This document shows positions 1 to 9,419 of a DNA stretch of 64,000 nucleotides, in pieces. Positions within the stretch are counted from its first letter, which is position 1. Each line of letters starts with the position of its first letter. Under the pieces are notes generated by a model. That model was not told the DNA's origin and ran no database searches. It was given only the letters and a program-made list of their open reading frames with translations. The position numbers were made by a program, and so were the translations under genes. Source of the DNA: Chitinophaga pinensis (GTDB lineage: Bacteria; Bacteroidota; Bacteroidia; Flavobacteriales_D; Crocinitomicaceae); NCBI GenBank assembly GCA_943324745.2, contig CALPMT020000003.1, positions 67,001 to 131,000 on the forward strand, in the 5' to 3' direction.

Positions 1-852
1 GAAGAAGATGCTATAATTACTGATACATCAAAAGTAGTAGCTACGTTGAATTCATTATGTATCGAAATGGATGAGCGTTACGAGTTATTAAAAGATGCTG
101 GGGTAAGAACAATTAAGGAATATAATACTAAATTTATTTCACGTCGTTTAAACCCTGAAAAAGGTCATCGTTACTTACCATACATCGTTGTTTTGATTGA
201 CGAGTTTGCTGATTTGATTATGACTGCAGGTAAAGAAGTAGAACATCCTATTGCGCGTATAGCTCAGTTAGCACGTGCCATCGGTATTCACTTAATAGTT
301 GCCACTCAAAGGCCATCCGTAAATGTTATCACGGGCATGATCAAAGCAAACTTCCCTGCTCGTATCGCATTCCGTGTCCTTTCAAAAATAGATTCTCGCA
401 CCATTTTAGATTCATCGGGTGCAGATCAATTAATTGGTCGAGGAGACATGTTAATCTCTACAGGTCAAGATATGATACGTTTACAATGTGGGTTTGTAGA
501 TACACCAGAAGTGGAAGAAATTTGTGCATTTATTGGAAATCAACGTGCATATCCTGACGCCTTATTACTTCCAGAATATGTAGGTGAAGGCGCAGAATCA
601 AAAGAATTTGATTTAGGCGATATTGACCCTATGTTTGGCGATGCAGCCCGAATAGTGGTGATGCACCAACAAGGATCTGCAAGTTTACTGCAAAGAAAGC
701 TTAAATTAGGATATAATAGAGCTGGACGAATTGTAGATCAATTAGAAGCTTTTAATATCATTGGACCATTCCAAGGTAGTAAAGCGAGAGAAGTATTATA
801 CACTGATAGCGAATCACTTGAAGAGTATCTTAAAGTGAAAGGATTATCTTAA
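1..852 (+). CDS. ftsK: DNA translocase FtsK, C-terminal part (5' end outside window)
   Basis: The frame is open from base 1, so the gene starts upstream; 283 residues are visible. FtsK is a membrane-anchored hexameric ATPase that pumps DNA through the division septum and helps resolve chromosome dimers. What is seen: the end of the RecA-like motor with a Walker B strand (IVVLIDEFADL, about residues 68-78) and the family motif ATQRPSV, followed by DSSGADQLIGRGDML typical of FtsK/SpoIIIE motors. The last ~65 residues (from DAARIVVMHQQGSASLLQRK) form the winged-helix gamma domain, which in this family reads the polar KOPS/SRS sequences. The first in-frame TTG (position 46) is internal and not a real start. 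In many Bacteroidota ftsK is followed directly by a lolA-like gene; here a 7-kb minus-strand gene lies between them. Confidence 0.96.
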   Translation, partial: EEDAIITDTSKVVATLNSLCIEMDERYELLKDAGVRTIKEYNTKFISRRLNPEKGHRYLPYIVVLIDEFADLIMTAGKEVEHPIARIAQLARAIGIHLIVATQRPSVNVITGMIKANFPARIAFRVLSKIDSRTILDSSGADQLIGRGDMLISTGQDMIRLQCGFVDTPEVEEICAFIGNQRAYPDALLLPEYVGEGAESKEFDLGDIDPMFGDAARIVVMHQQGSASLLQRKLKLGYNRAGRIVDQLEAFNIIGPFQGSKAREVLYTDSESLEEYLKVKGLS

Positions 853-965
853 AATGTAAAAAAAACATACTTAAAAACGAATGTAATTGAAATAAACTAC
901 GATTGATTTATATACACAACAGAGGTGTTAAAACGAAAGCTCTTTTTTCTATTTAAGGAATAATA

Positions 966-3900
966 TTAACGATTTACATTGATTATTTCATAGCCAATTT
1001 GTTCATTTCCAAATTTTATCATGTACATACCTTTTGTTAGTTGTGGAAGTTGAATACTATGATTGTTTTTTCCTTTTTGAGCTAGAAAAACATCAACAAA
1101 CAATATTTGACCTACCATATTGAATAATTGGATTGTCATTTCATCATTTTCGAAGGATGTAAAACGAATCGTCAATTTATCTTCTACAAGTGGATTTGGA
1201 TAAACAGAGAATTCACGAACCAGTTCTTCTTCAAAATTGACTGATTCTATCTCAGAATATGTGTATTGTCCATCAAAATCGGTTTGTTTCAAACGATAAT
1301 AAGAAATTCCATTCAAAGGGTAATTATCATATCCAAAATAGTACAAATTTGTTTTACTATTCCCTGCTCCTACTTTCGAAAATACGTTCTCAAAGTTTTT
1401 TCCATCGTATGATCTTTCCACAGTAAAGAAATCGTTATTATCCTCAGTACCTGTTTCCCAATCCAAACGAACTTTATTTCCTGTTTGTTTTACTTTAAAT
1501 TCAATTAATTTAATAGGTAAAGCTGACGGATCTTCTACTGAAAAAGGTGAGAAGGATGTAATCCCAGATCTCGTTTGCGTATAAATTGTACCTGATACAT
1601 TTGTTGCTGCACTTGATGTAATACCTGTGTCCCATGAAGAACCATTATGGTGACCAATATAACTATTACTTCTAGTAAAATTTGATAACTCACGAGAAAC
1701 ATCCCATTGAACAGTCAAAGTTACTGAATAACCAGGGCCGCTTGAAGATACATTCCAAGTTTTATCGATTGCATGTGATGTTGATGCAGAACCAGTTGTA
1801 CCACTTGCTAAACGACCATGTCCAATACAAACACTAATATCTCTTGTAGTTCCTGTATTATTGATTATGATGGGTGTATAGACAGTAGATGAAGCAGAAT
1901 GCCCAACCGGGAAAACTTGTTTACCTAAAACTGAACCAGATCCTAAACTATTTTGAGTTACTTTTCCTATAGAATCAGTTACAACAAATGTTGTATCACT
2001 GTATCCTAAAAATATACCTGACGAACCGATTATTAAATCATATACTCCCAAAGTTAGATGCGACCCTAAAGTCATTGTATCCGTAACTGTTGTTGCTACT
2101 CCTAATGCTGTTGCTCCATTTAAAGTCAGGTTATAAAAAGTAGTACTTGAACTACCTCCAATCGTTTTACTACTACCTATTAAGTTTACAGTATTATTTC
2201 CATGTATAAAAGTCCCACCATTGTTCGTCCAATTACCTGATGTCGTGATGGCATATCCTCTAGCATTAAATGTACCTGCAGTTAATACTAAATCATTTTT
2301 TAAGGATGTTTGAGCTGCGTCTAAAACGATGCTTCCTGCAGAAACAGTTGTTGTACCTGTATATGAATTTGTTGCACCAACAGTTAAAGTACCAGCACCA
2401 TCTTTTGTGAGGTTCCCTGAACCGCTTCCAATTACTCCATTTGATGTGACATTGCCAGCTCCTCCAATTGTTAAATTAATCGAACCATTTATAATACCTC
2501 CACTCAACGTTAATATTCCTGTATCCGAATTAATACGAACGGCATTGGATGTTAGCGTTATAGCGCCAGCCCACGAATTATTTCCATTTACATTGCGCAA
2601 TGCACCTGCGGATGATACTCCTGTATTATTTAAAGAGAGAGCTTCAGCCCCTACGTTTATGCCACCTTGTAATTCAACTGCTGCTCCTGAAGCGATAATT
2701 ACCCCTCCAGCCGTTGTTCCAAAACCAGTAGCATTTTGTATATTTACAACTCCTGCAGAAATTAGAGTTGCTCCTGTATAGGTATTTGTTCCCGTTAAAG
2801 TTAACTTACCACTCCCCTCTTTTGTAATCCCTCCTGTTCCGCTTATTACAGCCGTTGAAATTGTTGTTGCATACGATCCATCAACAGTTAGCATAAAACC
2901 TGCATTTGTAACATTCCCTGTAAATGTAACCCCTCCACTCCCAAAAGAAACAATAGATGATGCCGCTTGTAAGTTAATTGGAATAGAACAACTTGATGCT
3001 GATTTTGAAGTGTTTAATAATGCACCTGAAGAAGATAATCCTGTCCCATTAATTCGAATACTTCCCCACACTGAAAGTGTTTGGGCATTTAAATCTAATG
3101 AACCTCCTGAATCTATTTTAATAAAACCAGTTGCATTACCTGTCCAATTTGACATGACTTGGTATTTATGTCCTGATTGCACGACAAATATATAACCAGC
3201 ATTCGTAAAATTAGTTGGTGATACTCCAGAAGCATCTGTTTTTGAATTCCAATTTGTTAATACACCAGCAACTGCATTTGATGTTGCATCCGCAGAATAA
3301 AAAGTAGTTACAGGTCCTTCGTAACATCCCATATGCACCATTGTAGAAACACCTCCTCTATTTCCTTCAGTACCATTAATATCTTCTGTACAATCTGTAG
3401 TTAAATGTAAATCTTCACCTGGTGTTAAAGCAGAAATATCTATTATCGAACCATCCACACCAATAGTATGTGCAGTTATCGTTGCAGTACTTGTTGAATT
3501 ACCATAATCATCAGCAACAACTAAAAATTGAGCACTTGATAGATTAACTCCTACATACGCGAAATCAGTTAAACTTGGAGCAACTAAATAATTGTAACTA
3601 TGAGTCGAAGTTGGTGTGGAAGAAGATCCATAATACACATACTGCTTACCACTACTACCTGTTCGTGCATTTTGCAATAAATTATTTTTATAAATCAACG
3701 TTGTTGCTACCGAAGAATTCTGATAAACCGTATATGATAAATTATTACCCCCCGCTTGAGAACCTCCAATTTCGACTGTGTTATAATAGATATATGTAGT
3801 TTTTCCAACAGAAGAAGCATTCAACCATAATCCATATAGATCGATTGAATTGGTGTAAGAATTAGTTCCATCTGTATTTTTAACAGAGATAAAATTATTA

Positions 3901-6900
3901 ATAAAACTATGATTGTAAGCTATATCGTAATAACCAAAAATTTCTGGTGAAGTTGTATTACAATTATATAAATGACGTATCGTATTTTTTTTATGAGTAA
4001 TCGATGTAGTTGAAGTACTTCCGCTATATACCCCATATACATCACTTGAGTAGCCTCCTGTATTAGCACATCCAATTTTCTCTATGGTATTGGATGAAAG
4101 GGTTACAATTGGTGCAGCAGTGTTTCCTATTACAATTCCACCGACCACATAAGTAAGTTCTCCTGAACAAACAATACTTCGAACGATGTTTGAAGTCAAG
4201 GAACAATTCGGTGTACTTTCACCTACAGCAATTCCACTATGATTTGCGGTCACATTAGTTGTAAAATCGGAACATTTTGACAGAGAGGTAATTACTATAT
4301 CCCCTATGGTAGAGGTTCCAATTGTATTTGATGTCACTGTTGAGTTACCAGAAGTATTATTTAAATAAATACCTTTAAAAAAACCATTATTTATAGTACA
4401 TGTATGTATCGTGTTAGATGTTATACTTGTTGTCACACATGCGTCTTGATAAATACCAACACACATTGCTGATGTGTTAGATCCTCCAAAATAGGCCGTA
4501 CTTAAATTGCCAATATTATTTGATGAAATTGTGATATTAGTAGAACCATCTGTATTATAAATTCCATAAATTTTAGATCCAGCAGAACCATAAACACTAC
4601 AATTTTCAATATAATTTGCTTGAATTATAGATTGTCCTGTAACTGCGTTATGTATCCCATAAAAGGCACATACACCTGTACCAGTTAAAGCACCTCCTAT
4701 TTGTATTGAATTTGCAGAATTACAACTGCCTATTTTGTTTGCTGTGATTGAACATGCACCGCTACCAAAAGTGCGAATTCCATAAAAAGTATACCCTTTA
4801 GTAGAAACATTTGAAGTTTTGAAATCACCAATTAAATTATTTTGAATATAAGTATTCCCTGAACTATTGACTGCAATTCCTTGAATCAAACCACCAGATT
4901 TAGATGACGTTATTGAAATATCAGTTGAAGCACTTGCTGTGGTATCCCCTACAATATTCCCGGAAACTGTTCCAATATTAACCGAATTAAGTCCCGAAAC
5001 ATAAATCCCTGTAAAAATCCCTGGATTTGATGAACTACCATCTGTATTTGAAAAAGTAATATTTCTTACAACATTACCTTGAATAGAAGTTGCTGTTGAT
5101 GTACCAGTTATAGACAAATAAATTGGGAAATAATGATTTGCACTTGCATTTAACGTATATGCACTACCGCCACAATTTGAGGCTTGACCTCCAATGTAAT
5201 TATTTGAGATAGTATAACCACTACCATCATTAACCATGTGAATTCCATAGATCGTTGCACTTGGAGTGATTGCAGCAGTTTGGTAGAAATGATTACCATT
5301 AATCGTCCAAGAATCATTATACGTATCTAAAAAAACACCTGAAGAAATAAAATCGATAAATTTATTAGAACAAATAAAATTGCTCGTATTCTTTTTTGTA
5401 GCACCATCTCCCGATGAATAGATTGCATTCGCTTGGTTATTCCCTATGTAATTTTGAATCGTGCAATTGGTGATTGTATCATAATTATTCGCTGTTGTGG
5501 AATAGGTTGTAAATTCAACTGTACCATGTGAAACTCCTGATTGACCACCTTCAATCGTGACATATTTAACACAATTATAACTTGCACCTGCAGTGAAGAG
5601 AATTGCAGGTCCACTAGTTCCTTTATTACTTATTGTTAATTGCGATGTGGTTCCTGTACTTCCAGGTCTACCATCGATTGTTACATAATCTCCCTGATTA
5701 AAAGAAACGACAGCGGTAGCATTTGATTTTGAAATTGTTAATCCTGTTGCTCCTGTTGCAGGACGAATCAAAATAGTATTTGAGGAGCCCAGACAGTTAA
5801 ACGGATCAATTTTCAAAGGAAATTGTTCGCTTGAACTTGTATAGGAAGTTTGTAATTCTAAAATCAACGAAGAATTTAATCCACTTGCGGATATCGCTGA
5901 TAATGCATCTGTTAAACGAGAATAATCTCCAGTTGGACCTACTGTTTTTGTCCCTCCTAAATTACATTGTAATATTAATGTATTACTAGCATCATGAGAA
6001 CCTAAAACACATACAACACCAGCAACTATAAGGTTCATATTTGTTAATGTTCGAATAACTTGAGGACTTGTCTCTGATCCAACATTTACTGTATGTGTAC
6101 CAATTTTACTCACTGTTCCTGATGTATAGGTAGCCAAACATAGGTCGGAAGCTGTTGCACCAGAAGCTGAAAGGTAAATCCCACAATCGTATTCCAACAT
6201 AATAGAAGATCCTGCTGTAATTGTATTTGCGGTAACTGTAAAAAATGACCCCCCTTGTATTCTATAGATGGTATAAGCTCCATCAGCTACACTACATGAA
6301 ATACCTGTATCATAACCAAAAGTTGGAGAAATTGTAATATATCCACCTAAGACATTTGTAGTAGAAGTGATTTTTACGATCCCTAGCTGACCTGCAGATT
6401 TTGCAAATGGAAATAATCCATAATAATTGCCTGATGATGTAGTAATCGTAGTACTTGGTATCCATCTTTTAAATGATCCAACATTGTCTTTTGCATATAA
6501 TCCTCCTGCGGTATAGACTAAAAAATTTTCAACCGCAGAAGTTCCTAATGTTAACGTGTAACCATTTAAATTATGGTATCCTTTTGTTAACGTAAATCTA
6601 CCCCCATTTGAAATTGTCAAATCCTGAGTAAATTCAATATTTGTTGAATTATTCAATGTTAGATTTGCAATTGTATTAAAAGCATTACCTGTTTCTTGAG
6701 GAGATAATCCATTAAATTCCAAACTTGCCCCTGAATTAAATGTACTTGAAGTCGTTTGAATACAACCTTTAGATACCGTGGTACTAATACCTTCGACATG
6801 ACCCGTTTTTAGTGTTGCACCATTAGCGATGGTGGTAATTCCTTCTCCTATTACAAAATATGGATTTGGTATATTTAATGTACCATTATTAGATACAGTT

Positions 6901-7979
6901 AATGAATTAGCAATGTTCATGTTACTGGCTAAAATAACAGTTGCACCAGCATTAATTGTAAAGGGAATATAAGTTGTTGTCCAAGTTCCACTTGAATAAG
7001 TAAAAGTCTGACTTGAAGAACCTGTAAAGTTTACTGCTGCACTACCTGAAGAAGAATTATAACTATAGTAGAATATTCCACTATTCATCGTAAAATCACC
7101 TTCTAAATTTAATATGCCATCATAACTTCCTGAACCTCCTAGATCAAATGATCCTGTACTCAATATGAAATCCCCTTGTACCTCGAAAGTACATCCATCA
7201 CTTCCTATTTCTGATCGTTGAATCAAAAAATCACCATCCGTTTGAATATAATTTCCTGTCACTGTTAATTTTGCGACATTTGAATTATTACACCATGCTA
7301 AATTACCTGATGCTCCTGTTTTTGAAATTGTAAAGTTACCTGCGATAGTTCTGTTGGTTGAACTACTATAATTCAAATTATAAGCCGTATTGCCTGTCTG
7401 TATATTCCAAATAACATTTCCAAAATTAGAAGATGATTGATCTAAGCAATATGCAAATGCTCCCGTCGTTGTTTCAAAACTCTGAAATTCAACAATACTC
7501 ATTGTACCGAATGATTCTGTACCCGCAAAAAGAGTGGTTGAATTATTTGTTTTTGTATGATTAAAAATATAGTGACCGCCATTATTGATGTTAAATTGAC
7601 CTCCGGATGCAGAAGCGGTAATGGTGGTTTGTGCAAATGCATTGACTACTCCTCCACCAATAATTGTTAATACTTTAATTGTATTGGCTGTTTGAACTGT
7701 CAAACTGCCATACACTTTAAGTGTTCCTCCAATGTTCCAAACATTTGTTGTTGTATAAATATGACCCGCCTTTATATTAAATATATCGAAAGATGAAGTA
7801 AAATCGGCAGGATGAGAACCTGTTCCTCCTGTGTTTGTCCACCAAAGATTTACATTATTTGGATCCCCCCCTGATGCATCCGAATAATATGTGGTCGCTC
7901 TACTCAATGACGAGAAAAGCAAACTATTAATCAAGCAAATTAAAAATAAAAAGTTGTTTTGTGAAACCTTTATAAACAT
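966..7979 (-). CDS. Giant secreted beta-helix/PATR-repeat protein with T9SS type A sorting domain
   Basis: 2,337 residues, function unknown, probably a cell-surface adhesin or structural protein. A signal peptide is visible at the N terminus (hydrophobic FLFLICLINSLLFSSLS, then SRATTYYSDASGG). Residues ~30-670 are low-complexity beta-strand-rich sequence (G/S/T/N). Residues ~670-1510 look like a right-handed parallel beta-helix, with many NxI/SNxIG-type turns such as ISNNYIGG and ITANKIGSC. Two autotransporter-associated (PATR) repeats follow near residues 1720-1760 and 1860-1900 (KEGSGKLTLTGTNTYTGAT; KDGAGTLTVGATNSYTGTT). Near residue 2180 there is a fibronectin-like module common in Bacteroidota secreted proteins (LPIKLIEFKV ... 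SYYRLKQTDFDG). The last ~75 residues are a type A T9SS sorting domain (FSVYPNP ... KGMYMIKF). It stands alone, convergent with ftsK and divergent from the LolA-like gene. Export by T9SS is inferred from the C-terminal domain. Confidence 0.9.
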   Translation of the reverse strand: MFIKVSQNNFLFLICLINSLLFSSLSRATTYYSDASGGDPNNVNLWWTNTGGTGSHPADFTSSFDIFNIKAGHIYTTTNVWNIGGTLKVYGSLTVQTANTIKVLTIIGGGVVNAFAQTTITASASGGQFNINNGGHYIFNHTKTNNSTTLFAGTESFGTMSIVEFQSFETTTGAFAYCLDQSSSNFGNVIWNIQTGNTAYNLNYSSSTNRTIAGNFTISKTGASGNLAWCNNSNVAKLTVTGNYIQTDGDFLIQRSEIGSDGCTFEVQGDFILSTGSFDLGGSGSYDGILNLEGDFTMNSGIFYYSYNSSSGSAAVNFTGSSSQTFTYSSGTWTTTYIPFTINAGATVILASNMNIANSLTVSNNGTLNIPNPYFVIGEGITTIANGATLKTGHVEGISTTVSKGCIQTTSSTFNSGASLEFNGLSPQETGNAFNTIANLTLNNSTNIEFTQDLTISNGGRFTLTKGYHNLNGYTLTLGTSAVENFLVYTAGGLYAKDNVGSFKRWIPSTTITTSSGNYYGLFPFAKSAGQLGIVKITSTTNVLGGYITISPTFGYDTGISCSVADGAYTIYRIQGGSFFTVTANTITAGSSIMLEYDCGIYLSASGATASDLCLATYTSGTVSKIGTHTVNVGSETSPQVIRTLTNMNLIVAGVVCVLGSHDASNTLILQCNLGGTKTVGPTGDYSRLTDALSAISASGLNSSLILELQTSYTSSSEQFPLKIDPFNCLGSSNTILIRPATGATGLTISKSNATAVVSFNQGDYVTIDGRPGSTGTTSQLTISNKGTSGPAILFTAGASYNCVKYVTIEGGQSGVSHGTVEFTTYSTTANNYDTITNCTIQNYIGNNQANAIYSSGDGATKKNTSNFICSNKFIDFISSGVFLDTYNDSWTINGNHFYQTAAITPSATIYGIHMVNDGSGYTISNNYIGGQASNCGGSAYTLNASANHYFPIYLSITGTSTATSIQGNVVRNITFSNTDGSSSNPGIFTGIYVSGLNSVNIGTVSGNIVGDTTASASTDISITSSKSGGLIQGIAVNSSGNTYIQNNLIGDFKTSNVSTKGYTFYGIRTFGSGACSITANKIGSCNSANSIQIGGALTGTGVCAFYGIHNAVTGQSIIQANYIENCSVYGSAGSKIYGIYNTDGSTNITISSNNIGNLSTAYFGGSNTSAMCVGIYQDACVTTSITSNTIHTCTINNGFFKGIYLNNTSGNSTVTSNTIGTSTIGDIVITSLSKCSDFTTNVTANHSGIAVGESTPNCSLTSNIVRSIVCSGELTYVVGGIVIGNTAAPIVTLSSNTIEKIGCANTGGYSSDVYGVYSGSTSTTSITHKKNTIRHLYNCNTTSPEIFGYYDIAYNHSFINNFISVKNTDGTNSYTNSIDLYGLWLNASSVGKTTYIYYNTVEIGGSQAGGNNLSYTVYQNSSVATTLIYKNNLLQNARTGSSGKQYVYYGSSSTPTSTHSYNYLVAPSLTDFAYVGVNLSSAQFLVVADDYGNSTSTATITAHTIGVDGSIIDISALTPGEDLHLTTDCTEDINGTEGNRGGVSTMVHMGCYEGPVTTFYSADATSNAVAGVLTNWNSKTDASGVSPTNFTNAGYIFVVQSGHKYQVMSNWTGNATGFIKIDSGGSLDLNAQTLSVWGSIRINGTGLSSSGALLNTSKSASSCSIPINLQAASSIVSFGSGGVTFTGNVTNAGFMLTVDGSYATTISTAVISGTGGITKEGSGKLTLTGTNTYTGATLISAGVVNIQNATGFGTTAGGVIIASGAAVELQGGINVGAEALSLNNTGVSSAGALRNVNGNNSWAGAITLTSNAVRINSDTGILTLSGGIINGSINLTIGGAGNVTSNGVIGSGSGNLTKDGAGTLTVGATNSYTGTTTVSAGSIVLDAAQTSLKNDLVLTAGTFNARGYAITTSGNWTNNGGTFIHGNNTVNLIGSSKTIGGSSSTTFYNLTLNGATALGVATTVTDTMTLGSHLTLGVYDLIIGSSGIFLGYSDTTFVVTDSIGKVTQNSLGSGSVLGKQVFPVGHSASSTVYTPIIINNTGTTRDISVCIGHGRLASGTTGSASTSHAIDKTWNVSSSGPGYSVTLTVQWDVSRELSNFTRSNSYIGHHNGSSWDTGITSSAATNVSGTIYTQTRSGITSFSPFSVEDPSALPIKLIEFKVKQTGNKVRLDWETGTEDNNDFFTVERSYDGKNFENVFSKVGAGNSKTNLYYFGYDNYPLNGISYYRLKQTDFDGQYTYSEIESVNFEEELVREFSVYPNPLVEDKLTIRFTSFENDEMTIQLFNMVGQILFVDVFLAQKGKNNHSIQLPQLTKGMYMIKFGNEQIGYEIINVNR

Positions 7980-8662
7980 AATCTATTAGTGAACATTTTT
8001 TTGTCATATTCGATGAATATACGGACACCAAAAGAATTCGTAACAGTTTACTAGTCAAAACGCGTATAAATACTGTGAATTATGCAATTTTTGACATCTA
8101 AAAACCGCTAAAAACAGATTGATTTACAAAAAATAAAAAATCACAATTTATAGGATTATGTATATAAGGAACACGAGAGAAGAAATGAAAATTAAGGGAA
8201 AAATAGTAGATCGTATTTCAGAAAGTATTGAATACAAAAAACGATCTAATTAAGAGAAAGTGCTAATTATATATAATCTGGTCTAATGGACATGTATTAG
8301 ACTCAAAACCTCTGAAAGTCTTATTATGTCAACGTTTGAAGCAAATCAAAATTTACCAAAGTAATAACTCCTTTTTTGTTTAAAAAAATGGATATATCTA
8401 AGTAAAAATAACAAACACGATCACATACAAGACAAAATCAAATAATTTAAGTCACCAAAAGTAACCGGAAAATAGACGCTTGAAAAAAAATAATAAAACA
8501 TAAAAAATAATTCAATAGTACAATGGTCAAGTAAGAATTAACAATTATCATAAAGCAAATAAACTAAAGGAAAACATTTATAGCGAAGTAATATTAAAAA
8601 ACTAGTCATCTCATGTTAAATATTTGGCACAATTTGTGATATTTGCACATAAAATCAATACT
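7980..8662. other. 683-bp non-coding region between giant gene and lolA-like gene
   Basis: No convincing gene is seen. The region is very AT-rich and should carry divergent promoters for the giant minus-strand gene and the LolA-like gene. A weak Bacteroidota -7-like element (GATATTTG, 8638-8645, one mismatch to TAnnTTTG) lies 17 bases before the LolA-like ATG. Around 8275-8345 there is a stretch resembling the D-arm and anticodon arm of a tRNA-Leu (loop CTCAAAA), but the T-arm and acceptor do not pair, so it is not annotated as a tRNA gene. Confidence 0.5.
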
Positions 8663-9310
8663 ATGAAATTTTTACTATCACTTTGCTTGTTGCTTAGTAT
8701 TTCTGCAGTAGCTCAAACTAAAGATGCTGACCCAAAAGCACAAGGAATATTAGACAAACTATCAACAAAAATGAAGGGCTTGAAAACCTTTCAAATTGAA
8801 TTTACCGCATCCATCAAAAACACTACAACAGGAAGTAACCAAAGCGAAATTGGAAAAGGATGGGTGAAAGGAGATAAGTTTTGCGCATCTTATGGTGATA
8901 ATACGATTATTTGTAACAGTATAAAAACTTGGACTATTATTAAAGAAGACAAAGCAATTTATCAATCTGATGCATCAAGTGGAGATTCCGATGGCATAAA
9001 TCCAAAAAAATTAATGACCATTTGGGAAACTGGATTTAAAAATAAATATGACAAAGAAGACATTGTAGATGGAGAAAAAGTACATGTCATTTTCTTATAC
9101 CCTAAAGACCAAAAAAAAGTCGAATATCATACAGTTATTTTATACATTACGAAAGCTGGTCTTGACCTAAAAAAAGCTATCATGAAAACGAAAGATGGAA
9201 CTATTATGACCTATACACTTACTAATTTCATTGAAAATCTAGCAATAGATGACGCCAAATTTGTGATTGATTTAAAGAAATATCCAGGATATAAAGTGGT
9301 GAAAGACTAA
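8663..9310 (+). CDS. lolA: LolA-like outer-membrane lipoprotein carrier protein
   Basis: 215 residues. LolA-type proteins ferry lipoproteins across the periplasm to the outer membrane. The ATG at 8663 is chosen because it begins a clean signal peptide (MKFLLSLCLLLSISAVAQ); the frame extends upstream to 8624, but that extension would bury the signal. The mature part begins with helix-rich sequence (KAQGILDKLSTKMKGLKTFQ) and continues with amphipathic strands (FQIEFTASI, KGWVKGDKFCASYGDNTIIC), the typical start of the LolA/LolB half-barrel. The family is often encoded just downstream of ftsK in this phylum, so the pair is probably ancestral and has been separated here. It ends before a strong terminator at 9356. 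The match to LolA is by fold pattern, so the substrate is inferred. Confidence 0.8.
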   Translation: MKFLLSLCLLLSISAVAQTKDADPKAQGILDKLSTKMKGLKTFQIEFTASIKNTTTGSNQSEIGKGWVKGDKFCASYGDNTIICNSIKTWTIIKEDKAIYQSDASSGDSDGINPKKLMTIWETGFKNKYDKEDIVDGEKVHVIFLYPKDQKKVEYHTVILYITKAGLDLKKAIMKTKDGTIMTYTLTNFIENLAIDDAKFVIDLKKYPGYKVVKD

Positions 9311-9355
9311 TTAAACTAACTGAAGAATAATATTGTAATTTATATACTCAGATAA

Positions 9356-9397
9356 AAACACAAAAGGCTGAATCATGAGATTCAGCCTTTTGTGTTT
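9356..9397. terminator. Strong bidirectional intrinsic terminator
   Basis: A perfect 19-bp inverted repeat with loop ATGA. The arms read AAACACAAAAGGCTGAATC and GATTCAGCCTTTTGTGTTT. Flanking A and T runs let it serve both the plus-strand LolA-like gene and the minus-strand dehydrogenase gene ending at 9420. Confidence 0.92.
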
Positions 9398-9419
9398 GAA
9401 TGATTACAATTAATCAATT

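Noticed and set aside
900-960. Terminator between ftsK and the giant gene
   Set aside because: GAG/CTC pairing before a T run is only a few bases long, too weak to call.
2329-2781. 150-codon plus-strand open frame inside the giant minus-strand gene
   Set aside because: It is a low-complexity Pro/Val/Ala shadow of the G/T/N-rich repeats on the other strand.
8271-8345. Functional tRNA-Leu gene
   Set aside because: The anticodon loop is too long and the T-arm and acceptor stems do not form.
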